64,000 nucleotides of DNA from Caldilineaceae bacterium (GTDB taxonomy: Bacteria > Chloroflexota > Anaerolineae > Caldilineales > Caldilineaceae): assembly GCA_020634815.1 (NCBI GenBank), contig JACKBA010000005.1:1-64000 (forward strand). The letters are read 5' to 3'. Under the pieces are notes generated by a model. It ran no database searches, was not told the DNA's origin, and saw only the letters and a list, made by a program, of their open reading frames with translations. Position numbers and translations under genes: made by a program. Below, piece by piece: positions 17,979 through 26,646 of the stretch (its first letter is position 1; every line of letters starts with the position of its first letter).

Positions 17979-18920
17979 ATGCGTAACACTGAACGAAGGC
18001 CCCGGACTTTCAGCGATATCGGCATCCGCGTCGTGCTGCTCGTGCTGGCCGCGGTGCTCTTGATGGCGCTCCAACTTTCGGGCAATCTACGCCCGGTCCA
18101 GAGCCTGATTACCCAACTGACCGCACCGGCGCAGTTGAGCGCCACGGGCGTGACCACCGGGGTGAGCGATCTCTTCGGCTCGCTCCTCCGCATCCGCACG
18201 TTGGAGCAGGATCTGGCGGCGCTGGACACGCGCAACGCCCAGCTCGAAGGTGAGAACGAATCCCTGCGCGAGGTGGAGAAGGAAAACGAAGAGTTGCGCA
18301 GCCTGCTCAACTTTGCCCAGACCCGCCCGCGCCTGGAATTGCGCGGCGCGCAGATCGTGGCGCGCGTCATCGGCGAGGAGAGCACCAACTTTATCGAGAC
18401 GATCCTGATCGACCTGGGGCAGGTGCACGGCATTCGCACCGGTATGCCCGTCGTCACCGACCAGGGCCTGGTCGGTCGTATCAGCGATGTGACGGAGAAC
18501 ACCTCCAAGGTACTGCTGCTCAACGACCCTGGCAGCTCGTCCAGCGCGTTGCTGGCGGACAGCCGCCTCAACGGCATCGTGCGCGGCAGCACATCCGGCG
18601 CCCTCATCATGGACTTCATCCCGCAGGGGCCGACCTTCCAGGAGGGTGAGGCGGTGCTGAGTTCGGGGTTGGGTGGCAAGTTCCCCAAGGGGTTGGCCAT
18701 CGGCACCGTCGAGACAATCGACTCACAGCCCAACGCCGTTTTCCAGACGGCGACCGTCAAGCCGGCAGTCGACTTCGGCGCGTTGGAGCTGGTGCTGGTC
18801 ATCACGAACTTCGAGCCCAACGAATCGCTGCCCGATTTCCTGGCCGCGCCGCCTGCCCAGGCGACACCGGCGGCAGAAGAAACGCCGGCTGACGAGACAC
18901 CCGCCGAGGAGACGCCATGA
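17979..18920 (+). CDS. mreC: Rod-shape-determining protein MreC
   Basis: A 313-residue bitopic membrane protein. A membrane segment (VVLLVLAAVLLMALQLSG, about 19-36) is followed by a coiled coil (about 75-110, many E/L/N residues) and the double beta-barrel (IVARVIGEESTNFIETILID, GMPVVTDQGLVGRISDV). MreC links the elongation enzymes to MreB outside the membrane. The C-terminal 30 residues are a Pro/Ala/Glu-rich tail. No strong ribosome site precedes ATG 17979; the 104-base gap to mreB may hold its own start signals. The stop overlaps the mreD start (ATGA). Confidence 0.94.
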   Translation: MRNTERRPRTFSDIGIRVVLLVLAAVLLMALQLSGNLRPVQSLITQLTAPAQLSATGVTTGVSDLFGSLLRIRTLEQDLAALDTRNAQLEGENESLREVEKENEELRSLLNFAQTRPRLELRGAQIVARVIGEESTNFIETILIDLGQVHGIRTGMPVVTDQGLVGRISDVTENTSKVLLLNDPGSSSSALLADSRLNGIVRGSTSGALIMDFIPQGPTFQEGEAVLSSGLGGKFPKGLAIGTVETIDSQPNAVFQTATVKPAVDFGALELVLVITNFEPNESLPDFLAAPPAQATPAAEETPADETPAEETP

Positions 18921-19432
18921 ACCGGGGGCTTCTCTATTATTTCATGATCCCGTTGCTGCTCTTCCTCTGCCTGTTGCAGTCTACGGCGGTGGCGCGGCTC
19001 AAGATCGCCGGCGTCAAGCCGGACCTGGTGTTACTGATGGTGATCATCGGCACGCTGCTCTATGGCCTGCGGCCAGGCATCCTGTGGGCGTTCATCGCCG
19101 GTATCGGGCTGGATATCTTTAGCGGCGGGCCGCTGGGCGCATCGAGCCTGGCGATGATGGCGGCAGCCGGCGTAGCGGGGCTGGGGCACCGGCCGCTGTC
19201 GCGCTTCAACCCGCTCGTCCCGCTGGCGGCGGCGGCGCTGGGCACGATCGTCTATGCTGTCGTCTACCTGTTGATTCTCGGGACGTTGGCGCTGGCCGGC
19301 TGGTCGACGCTCAACTTGCCCTTGTTCGAGACCCTGCGTGACATTGTGCTGCCGGTGACGTTGTATAATACGGCATTGATGTTGGTGCTCCTGCCCTTCC
19401 TGAATCGCATGCCGGAAAGCCAGGACCTGTAG
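18917..19432 (+). CDS. mreD: Rod-shape-determining protein MreD
   Basis: A 171-residue membrane protein with about five hydrophobic segments, the usual size and topology of MreD (LLFLCLLQSTAVARLKIAGVKPDLVLLMVII, GPLGASSLAMMAAAGVAG). It stabilises the MreC/PBP2/RodA elongation complex. It overlaps mreC by four bases and ends 7 bases before PBP2, so translation is coupled through the cluster. Confidence 0.92.
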   Translation: MNRGLLYYFMIPLLLFLCLLQSTAVARLKIAGVKPDLVLLMVIIGTLLYGLRPGILWAFIAGIGLDIFSGGPLGASSLAMMAAAGVAGLGHRPLSRFNPLVPLAAAALGTIVYAVVYLLILGTLALAGWSTLNLPLFETLRDIVLPVTLYNTALMLVLLPFLNRMPESQDL

Positions 19433-19439
19433 CTAGCTC

Positions 19440-21626
19440 ATGTTTGAAGAACGGACCGGTCGCGACACTGCCAATCTGGCCATGCTGCTCTTCCGCCTGG
19501 GGATTGTGATCACCTTCGTGGTCATGGTCGCCAGGATGTTTCAGTTGCAGGTCGTGCAGAATGCCCAGTACGAGTCTCTGGCCAATCAGAACCGCCTGTT
19601 GCGGATCGAGACGCCGGCCGCGCGCGGCATCGTCTACGACCGCAACGGTACGATTCTGGTGCGCAACCGGCCGAGCTTCGAAGTGGCGCTCGTACCCGAA
19701 GACCTCCCCTTCGACGATTTGGAAACGACCATCATCGACGAAGAGGCGCAGGAGATCGAGAAGGTGCTGCGCATCCTGCGGGCCGACACCGACACCGACG
19801 TCGCGCTGCGCATGGCCGAGATTCTCTTCAACAAGCTGGGCTATGAGGATTACATCCGCACGGTGCAGAAGGCCGGCGCCGAATTGACCTTTCTCGACGA
19901 CCCGGCCTTTGTGACGCCGGTGACCGACGACGGGCGGCTGACCATGGCCGAGCCGCGCAAGGTCTTTTTCCCCGACATCGAACAGCCGCTGCCGCTGGCG
20001 GGGCTGGTGGCGCTGGTGCAGCGCGCCGTGGCGATCCAGAGCCAGGGCAGCGCGTCAGACCCGGTGGCAATCTTGGACGGCATCGACCGCATCCGCGCGT
20101 TCGAGGTCTCCGAGGACAGCTTCCGCATCCCCGCCGTGCGCGTCAACCAGGTGCCGATCCGCGAGTATATCTATGGCGACCTGCTCAGCCATGTGCTGGG
20201 CTTTATGGGGCCGATTCCCGCCTTTGCCGCCGACGAATACGAGCAGACCGGCTACAACAATCCGAACGAGAAGGTAGGGCTGAACGGGCTGGAATTCACC
20301 TACCAGGACGAGCTGCGCGGCGAGCCGGGCGTGCGCTTTTCCGAGCGCGATATCGTCGGCGTCGATGTGCGCACCGTGGGGGATGTCGTCGAACCGGTGC
20401 CGGGGCTCAATCTTTTCCTGAATATCGATCTACGCTTGCAACGTATCATGTACGACGCGCTCAAGGAGAAGATGGACGAGTTGGAGGCGCCCTGGGGTGT
20501 GACCGTTGCGCTCAACCCGCAGAACGGCGCGGTGCTCGGCATGGTAAGCCTGCCCTCGTACGACAACAACATCTTTGCCGAGCGCATCGGCGAGGATTAC
20601 CTGGAACTGGAGCAGGATGAACGCCGCCCTTTGATCAATTACGCCATCGGCGGTCTCTACCCGCCCGGGTCGACCTTCAAGATGGTGACGGCGGCGGCGG
20701 GGCTAGCTGAAGATGTCATCACCCCGGAGACAGTCGTCGTCGATGCCGGGCCGATCTTCCTGCCGAATCGCTATTTCCCAAATGACCCGACGCAGGCGCA
20801 GAAGTTCGTGAGTTGGAACCACAAGAACGGCGTTGTCCATGGCCGCTTGAACGTGGAAAGTGCGCTGGCGCTCTCCAACGACATCTACTTCTACTACCTG
20901 GGCGGTGGCTACCTGGAAGATTTCCAGGGTCTTGGCCAGCGGTTGCTCAGCAAGTGGATGAACCTCTTTGGCTTTGGCGAGACGACCGGCGTCGATCTGC
21001 CCGGCGAAGTGACCTCGCTGGTGCCGACCGACCAGTGGAAGCGCCAGCTTTTCGCCGAGCCGTGGACCACGGGCGACAGCTACAACATGGCCATCGGCCA
21101 GGGCTACGTGCTGGCGACGCCCATGCAGGTGCTGGTCGAGACTATGGCCGTCGCCAATGGCGGCACGATCTACGAGCCGCGCGTCGTCCACCACATGACC
21201 GATGCCAATGGCGGCGTACAGAAGGATTTCGCCCCGGTCTTGCGGCGCGAACTGCCGATTGACCCCGATGAGATGGCGGTCGTGCGCCAGGGAATGTGGG
21301 ACGTCGTCAACGCCGATTACGGTACGGGTCGGGCTGCGCGCGTACCCGGCGTGGAGATAGCCGGCAAGACGGGCACGGCCGAGTTCTGCGAATACATTCC
21401 GGAGAAGCAGGACTGCCGGCGCGACGACAAGGACAATCTGCCCACCCATGCCTGGTTCTCGGCCTTTGGGCCATATGATGACCCGGAAATTGCGATCGTG
21501 ACCTTCATTTACGATGGCGGCGAAGGTTCGGCGGCGGCTGTGCCGGTGACGCAGAAGATCCTGCAGGCGTATTTCACCGAAATCGCACCCCGCCCGCAGC
21601 AGGAACAGACGGCACAGCAGCAGTGA
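19440..21626 (+). CDS. mrdA: Penicillin-binding protein 2, class B transpeptidase
   Basis: A 728-residue cross-linking enzyme for lateral wall growth, partner of RodA. An N-terminal membrane anchor (LGIVITFVVMVARMFQLQVV) is followed by the pedestal with RGIVYDRNGTILVRN and the transpeptidase domain with all three active-site motifs: S411-T-F-K414 (PGSTFKM), S479-N-D481 and K643-T-G (AGKTGTAEF). The pedestal has an insertion-like acidic segment (about 75-220) longer than in enterobacterial PBP2. The C-terminus is Gln-rich. Placed between mreD and minC, ten bases before minC. Confidence 0.96.
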   Translation: MFEERTGRDTANLAMLLFRLGIVITFVVMVARMFQLQVVQNAQYESLANQNRLLRIETPAARGIVYDRNGTILVRNRPSFEVALVPEDLPFDDLETTIIDEEAQEIEKVLRILRADTDTDVALRMAEILFNKLGYEDYIRTVQKAGAELTFLDDPAFVTPVTDDGRLTMAEPRKVFFPDIEQPLPLAGLVALVQRAVAIQSQGSASDPVAILDGIDRIRAFEVSEDSFRIPAVRVNQVPIREYIYGDLLSHVLGFMGPIPAFAADEYEQTGYNNPNEKVGLNGLEFTYQDELRGEPGVRFSERDIVGVDVRTVGDVVEPVPGLNLFLNIDLRLQRIMYDALKEKMDELEAPWGVTVALNPQNGAVLGMVSLPSYDNNIFAERIGEDYLELEQDERRPLINYAIGGLYPPGSTFKMVTAAAGLAEDVITPETVVVDAGPIFLPNRYFPNDPTQAQKFVSWNHKNGVVHGRLNVESALALSNDIYFYYLGGGYLEDFQGLGQRLLSKWMNLFGFGETTGVDLPGEVTSLVPTDQWKRQLFAEPWTTGDSYNMAIGQGYVLATPMQVLVETMAVANGGTIYEPRVVHHMTDANGGVQKDFAPVLRRELPIDPDEMAVVRQGMWDVVNADYGTGRAARVPGVEIAGKTGTAEFCEYIPEKQDCRRDDKDNLPTHAWFSAFGPYDDPEIAIVTFIYDGGEGSAAAVPVTQKILQAYFTEIAPRPQQEQTAQQQ

Positions 21627-21636
21627 GGAAGGCGCA

Positions 21637-23007
21637 ATGAACGAACCATCCAGGATTGAAGAGGCCACCGCGTCCGCGCAAGTCAACGGCAAGGCTGCGA
21701 TTCACAGCCGTGTCGCCGACCTGCTCGATGACGTGACCGTCGGCGGTGAGCCCCGCGTTGCTGCGTCCTCCGCGCCGCCAGAAACCGAGACGCCGGCTGC
21801 TGCCATCAACGACATACCGGCGCCTGTCACCGAACCGCGCCTGGCGCCGCCTGCCGCACCCATTAAGCCGCCGGCCTCTCCGCCGATGCCGGATACACCG
21901 TCGAATGACGACCACACGGAAGCAGCGGCGTCGCCCGAAACCCATCCTGCGACCCAACCGGAGAGCGGTACGGCAGCGACGCTGCCGGGCGAGCCGTTCG
22001 TAGGCGGGATGCGGCGCGTACCGCCGGTTGCACCGCTGCCGGCCGTGACGGAAACCCCGCCCGAACCGCCGATAACGCCGGCGCCGGCAGGGGAACCGGA
22101 ATCGCCGCCGGCCGCCGACGTGCCGCCTTTCCTGGCGAAGCCGGCAGCGCCACGCATGCCTGTGCCCAAGGCGGAGATGCCGCCTGCCGCTGCGGCGCCC
22201 GTACCGCCGGCCACCGGCGAGACCGAGCTGCCCGTGGACGGCGCACAGGCTGCGCCCAACCAGTTGATCAACATCAAGGGGCGCAGCGAAGGCATTGCCG
22301 TTGAGATCGGCAAGGGAAGCTGGAACGAAGTCATGGCCGCACTGGCCGAACGGCTGGACGCGTCCGGTCGATTCTTCCGCAAGGGTAGCGTTGCACTCGA
22401 CACAGGCCCGCGGCCCGTGTCCGAAGACGAGTTGCACCAACTGGCCGGCGTGCTGGCGACCCACGAAATGACGCTGGGCATCGTGCGCACCGCTTCGGAG
22501 CGCACCTTCCAGGCGGCGCTTGCGCTGGGCTTCACCGCCACGCTGGAATCGGCCGAGGGCGCGCCCATGGCGGCAGCCGCGCCGGCCGACACCAACACCG
22601 ACGCAGCAAGCTACTTCGTCTACCGCGGCTATCTGCGTTCGGGCCACCGGCTGCGGCGCAAGGAGAATATCCTCGTCATCGGCGACATCAACCCCGGCGC
22701 CGAGGTGGTCAGCGATGGCGACATTCTCGTGTGGGGACGGCTGCGCGGGATCGTCCAGGCGGGCGCCGGCGGCAACAAGCGCGCCATCGTCGCCGCCCTC
22801 GACCTGGAGCCGACGCAGTTGCGCATCGCCGATGTCGCGACCATGGGGCCGGACCCCAAGCCAGGCCAGCCCGGGCGATTCTTCTGGCGGCGCTCGCAGC
22901 ACAAGCGACCGGAGATTGCCCGAATCGTCGACGACGCCGTCGTGCTGGAAGAATGGGATGCCGCGCGCCCGGGCGGGCTGGTCTCCTTGCGAAGGGGCGC
23001 CGGGTAA
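21637..23007 (+). CDS. minC: Septum site-determining protein MinC with long Pro/Ala-rich N-terminus
   Basis: A 456-residue protein, about twice the usual MinC length. Residues 1 to ~205 are a low-complexity Pro/Ala/Glu/Thr stretch. Residues ~207-310 match the MinC N-domain that blocks FtsZ (INIKGRSEGIAVEIGKGSW, MTLGIVRTASERTFQAALAL), and ~325-445 the C-terminal beta-helix that binds MinD and dimerises (VYRGYLRSGHRL, GDINPGAEVVSDGDILVWG). It should prevent Z-rings away from midcell. Its stop is 5 bases before minD. The added N-terminus is not needed for the known function. Confidence 0.92.
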   Translation: MNEPSRIEEATASAQVNGKAAIHSRVADLLDDVTVGGEPRVAASSAPPETETPAAAINDIPAPVTEPRLAPPAAPIKPPASPPMPDTPSNDDHTEAAASPETHPATQPESGTAATLPGEPFVGGMRRVPPVAPLPAVTETPPEPPITPAPAGEPESPPAADVPPFLAKPAAPRMPVPKAEMPPAAAAPVPPATGETELPVDGAQAAPNQLINIKGRSEGIAVEIGKGSWNEVMAALAERLDASGRFFRKGSVALDTGPRPVSEDELHQLAGVLATHEMTLGIVRTASERTFQAALALGFTATLESAEGAPMAAAAPADTNTDAASYFVYRGYLRSGHRLRRKENILVIGDINPGAEVVSDGDILVWGRLRGIVQAGAGGNKRAIVAALDLEPTQLRIADVATMGPDPKPGQPGRFFWRRSQHKRPEIARIVDDAVVLEEWDAARPGGLVSLRRGAG

Positions 23008-23012
23008 TTCAA

Positions 23013-23804
<792 letters not shown>

Positions 23805-24992
23805 ATGTTTGCACGAATCAACTGGCGCCACTTTGACTGGCTGCTGCTCTTTGTGGTTCTGGTCCTGTGCGGCTTCAGCGTCGCCATGATCTACAGCGCC
23901 ACGCACAATTCACCGGACCTGGCCGACTACTGGCAGCGCCAGGTAAACTTTGTCGGCATCGGGCTGGTGGCGCTCTTCCTGGTCGCCCTGCTCGACTACC
24001 GGCAGCTCTCGTTGTTGGCCGTGCCCTCCTTCATCGTCTTCATCCTGTTGCTGGTCGCCGTCTATTTCTTTGGCGACACGCAGGGCTCCGGTTCGCAGAG
24101 TTGGATCAATATCGCCGGCACGCTGGTGCAGCCAACCGAGGCCGGCAAGTTCCTGATCATCATTTTCCTTTCGTGGTACCTGAGTTGGTTCCGCGACAGC
24201 ATGCACAAGCTGCCCTATCTGATCATGGCGTTGGTGCTGCTCTTCACCCCGCTGATCCTCGTCTACATCCAGCCCGACTTCGGTATGACCATCACCTATG
24301 CGTTCCTGGGCGGTGCGCTGATCATGGTGGCAGGCGTGCGCTATCGCCACCTGTTCATCCTGGCAGCGGCCGCGCTGGCGATCGTGCCGCTGCTGGCGTC
24401 GACACTCCAGGGTTACATGCTTGCGCGCATCTGCATTTTCCTGCCTACCGACGAGGTGACCGGCCAGATCAATGCGCCGATCCTGGGTTTCCTGCGCACG
24501 ACTTTCTCCAGCTTGCCCAGCGAGTGCGTGCAGCCGGGGGCCAATACGGCGGCGTCGTACAACGTCGATCAGGCGCTCATCGCCGTCGGTAACGGCGGGC
24601 TCACCGGCATGGGCTGGGCGCAAGGGACGCAGAATCAGTTGCACTTCCTGCGTGTGCGCCACACCGACTTCATCTTCAGCGTGATTTCCGAGGAACTCGG
24701 GTTGATCGGTGCGGCGTTGATTCTTCTGTTGCTTTTGTTTGTCGTATGGCGCGTGTTGGGTATCGCCGACCGCGCACCCGACCAGTTCGGCAAGCTGTTG
24801 GCAACCGGCGTGGCTGCCCTGGTCTTCTTTCAGGTAGTTATCAATGTGGGCATGAATTTGAAAGTCATGCCCGTTACAGGTCTTACGCTGCCGTTTATCA
24901 GCTATGGCGGCAGCTCGTTGGTATCGATGTTGTTTGCAATTGGACTGGCGGAAAGCGTGGCCATGCGCCACCGCAAGATCGAGTTCTTCTAG
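23805..24992 (+). CDS. rodA: SEDS peptidoglycan glycosyltransferase RodA
   Basis: A 395-residue membrane protein with about ten segments and SEDS-family signatures: QPTEAGKFLIIIFLSWYL-like early motif, IQPDFGMTITYAFLGG (with the catalytic-site Asp), NGGLTGMGWAQGTQNQLHFL, HTDFIFSVISEELGLIG, and PVTGLTLPFISYGGSSL. It polymerises lipid II into glycan strands with PBP2 as cross-linking partner. Context (mre operon, PBP2) favours RodA over FtsW. ATG directly follows the minD TAG. A periplasmic insertion around residues 205-250 contains two cysteines. Confidence 0.94.
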   Translation: MFARINWRHFDWLLLFVVLVLCGFSVAMIYSATHNSPDLADYWQRQVNFVGIGLVALFLVALLDYRQLSLLAVPSFIVFILLLVAVYFFGDTQGSGSQSWINIAGTLVQPTEAGKFLIIIFLSWYLSWFRDSMHKLPYLIMALVLLFTPLILVYIQPDFGMTITYAFLGGALIMVAGVRYRHLFILAAAALAIVPLLASTLQGYMLARICIFLPTDEVTGQINAPILGFLRTTFSSLPSECVQPGANTAASYNVDQALIAVGNGGLTGMGWAQGTQNQLHFLRVRHTDFIFSVISEELGLIGAALILLLLLFVVWRVLGIADRAPDQFGKLLATGVAALVFFQVVINVGMNLKVMPVTGLTLPFISYGGSSLVSMLFAIGLAESVAMRHRKIEFF

Positions 24993-25207
24993 CAGCACCT
25001 GGAAAGCTGTTGGAATTCACTCGACGCCAGACGACTAATCGGCATTTCGCACTGCATTGTTGCACCAATCGATCAGTCGCCAGCGGCGTGTTCTGCGGGT
25101 ATTGATGCCCGTGGGCACGCCCTTCCTTTTGCCCAAAAAAAGCGATATCTGCACAGGGCACGAACCAAAACAAACGCCCTGCCCGATATTGCGGAGGTAC
25201 TCTTTAT

Positions 25208-26542
25208 ATGGTTACGCGTGTATTTACTGTTCTACTGATTGCTTCCGTCGTCCTGATGCCCCTGCCCGCCGTTGCCGCTAGTTCCGGGCTGCCATCGCCG
25301 CAGCAGGACGAGTCGCCCACATCCGGGGAGGATCCCCTCCCTACAAACCCCGCTGACACCCAGGCAGCGGGGCTCGAACCGGCACAACAACTGGAAACTA
25401 TGTCATCGAACGCGACTGCCGGCCCGGTCGCACCGGAGTCGCCTGCCGCCACGGTATGGATCACGGAAACCGTCTTCGTGACCGAGGTGGTGCCGGTCGA
25501 GGTCATCGTACCGGTAACCGAAACGATCGTGATCACGGAAGTCATCCCCGTTGAGCAAACGGTCCTGGTGACGGAGACGATAACCATCACCGAAGTCGTC
25601 CCGGTCGAACAGGTGGTGCTGGTGACGGAGACGGTGACGTTGACCGAGGTCGTACCGGTGCAGGTGATCGTGCCGGTGACCGAAACGGTGCTCATCACCG
25701 AAGTCGTCCCGGTCGAACAGGTGGTGCTGGTGACGGAGACGGTGACGTTGACCGAGGTCGTGCCGGTGGAGGTGATCGTACCGGTGACCGAAACGGCGCT
25801 CATCACCGAAGTCGTCCCGGTCGAAGAGGTGGTGCTGGTGACGGAGACGGTGACGTTGACCGAGGTTGTGCCGGTGGAGGTGATCGTGCCGGTGACGGAA
25901 ACGGTTCTTGTCACCGAGACTGTCTACATCACCAATACGGTCGCTCTGACCGGCGCGCCTGCCGGCCCGGCGACCCCCGGTGTGACCGAGCCCAGCCCGG
26001 CGGCGCAGGCTACGCCCCAGCCGGCGCCGCAAGTCACGCCGACGCCGCCCATCTCCGCCACCGCGCCGATTTCGGCGACGCAGGCATTGACCGTGTCCCA
26101 GCGCGCCGGTGCGACGCCGACGAGCTGGACGCAGTTGTCGCCCTCCTACTACGACACGACGCCGCTGCCCGTCTCCGGCCTGGCGATGTACTACGCACCC
26201 AACGTCATGGAGAATGTGGCGCAGTACCGGCTGCGCGTCAACAATATCGAGGGCTGCGAGGAGTGCGTTGGCAGCGTTGCCTTGTTGCGCGCCGGCGATC
26301 TCGACCGCAAGGTCTGGATTCAGCAAGAGGGCGGCGAGGTTGAAGGCCCCTTTCAGGTGCTGGACGTGGCCGCGCGCCACCACATTCCGTCACTGCTGGC
26401 GCGCAACTGGGTGGTCGATGTGGATTACGACACGGCCATGCGTTGGGGGATGCGCGGTCCCGTGCCGGTGACCATCCTTGGCGAGCCGCCGACCGAACCA
26501 GCGGATGAGTTGGCGAGTGCAGCCGCTGCTGCCTATCCATGA
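25208..26542 (+). CDS. Secreted surface protein with Val/Thr/Glu/Pro repeat stalk
   Basis: A 444-residue protein with a signal peptide (FTVLLIASVVLMPLPAVAAS). Residues 92-235 consist of eight 18-residue units of the type TEVVPVE(Q/V)(V/I)V(L/P)VTETV(T/L)(L/I), encoded by 54-bp DNA repeats. A Pro/Ala/Thr linker (about 250-300) leads to a C-terminal globular region (about 305-444) with strands such as LAMYYAPNVMENVAQYRLRVNN and a CEEC pair, which I do not recognise. Alternating small/beta-branched residues suggest an extended surface stalk; similar V/T/E/P strings occur as linkers in exported Chloroflexota proteins (recollection, not checked). GGAGG lies about 10 bases before ATG 25208. Not part of the rodA operon: 215 bases separate them. 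Confidence 0.8.
   Translation: MVTRVFTVLLIASVVLMPLPAVAASSGLPSPQQDESPTSGEDPLPTNPADTQAAGLEPAQQLETMSSNATAGPVAPESPAATVWITETVFVTEVVPVEVIVPVTETIVITEVIPVEQTVLVTETITITEVVPVEQVVLVTETVTLTEVVPVQVIVPVTETVLITEVVPVEQVVLVTETVTLTEVVPVEVIVPVTETALITEVVPVEEVVLVTETVTLTEVVPVEVIVPVTETVLVTETVYITNTVALTGAPAGPATPGVTEPSPAAQATPQPAPQVTPTPPISATAPISATQALTVSQRAGATPTSWTQLSPSYYDTTPLPVSGLAMYYAPNVMENVAQYRLRVNNIEGCEECVGSVALLRAGDLDRKVWIQQEGGEVEGPFQVLDVAARHHIPSLLARNWVVDVDYDTAMRWGMRGPVPVTILGEPPTEPADELASAAAAAYP
25481..25912 (+). repeat. Eight in-frame 54-bp tandem repeats
   Basis: Eight 54-bp units lie head to tail inside the coding region, starting with ACCGAGGTGGTGCCGGTCGA. Units alternate between two subtypes, so the strongest period is 108 bp: units 3 (25589) and 5 (25697) are identical over nearly the whole unit and unit 7 (25805) differs by one base. 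This indicates recent duplication of a 108-bp pair. Confidence 0.9.
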
Positions 26543-26551
26543 GCAACAACG

Positions 26552-26575
26552 AAGGGGACGGCGCACCGTCCCCTT
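26552..26575. terminator. First hairpin after the repeat-stalk gene
   Basis: AAGGGGACGG and CCGTCCCCTT form a perfect 10-bp stem with a 4-base loop, 10 bases after the stop. It has no T-run on the plus strand; it may act together with the next hairpin. Confidence 0.5.
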
Positions 26576-26598
26576 CCTCATATCTCTGCACAAGTTTT

Positions 26599-26633
26599 GG
26601 CCGGCGAGCGTCTCGCCGGCCATTTTGCTTTTT
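26599..26633 (+). terminator. Rho-independent terminator between convergent genes
   Basis: GGCCGGCGAG and CTCGCCGGCC form a 10-bp stem with a 3-base loop, followed by ATTTTGCTTTTTC. It separates the repeat-stalk gene from the convergent DNRLRE gene. TTTT before the stem also gives an A-tract, so only the plus direction is well supported. Confidence 0.85.
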
Positions 26634-26646
26634 CTGCAGCCGCTGC

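Noticed and set aside
25204..25914. Minus-strand frame of Ser/Thr/Val repeats opposite the surface-stalk gene
   Set aside because: It is only the complement of the in-frame 54-bp repeats; the plus-strand frame has a signal peptide and ribosome site.
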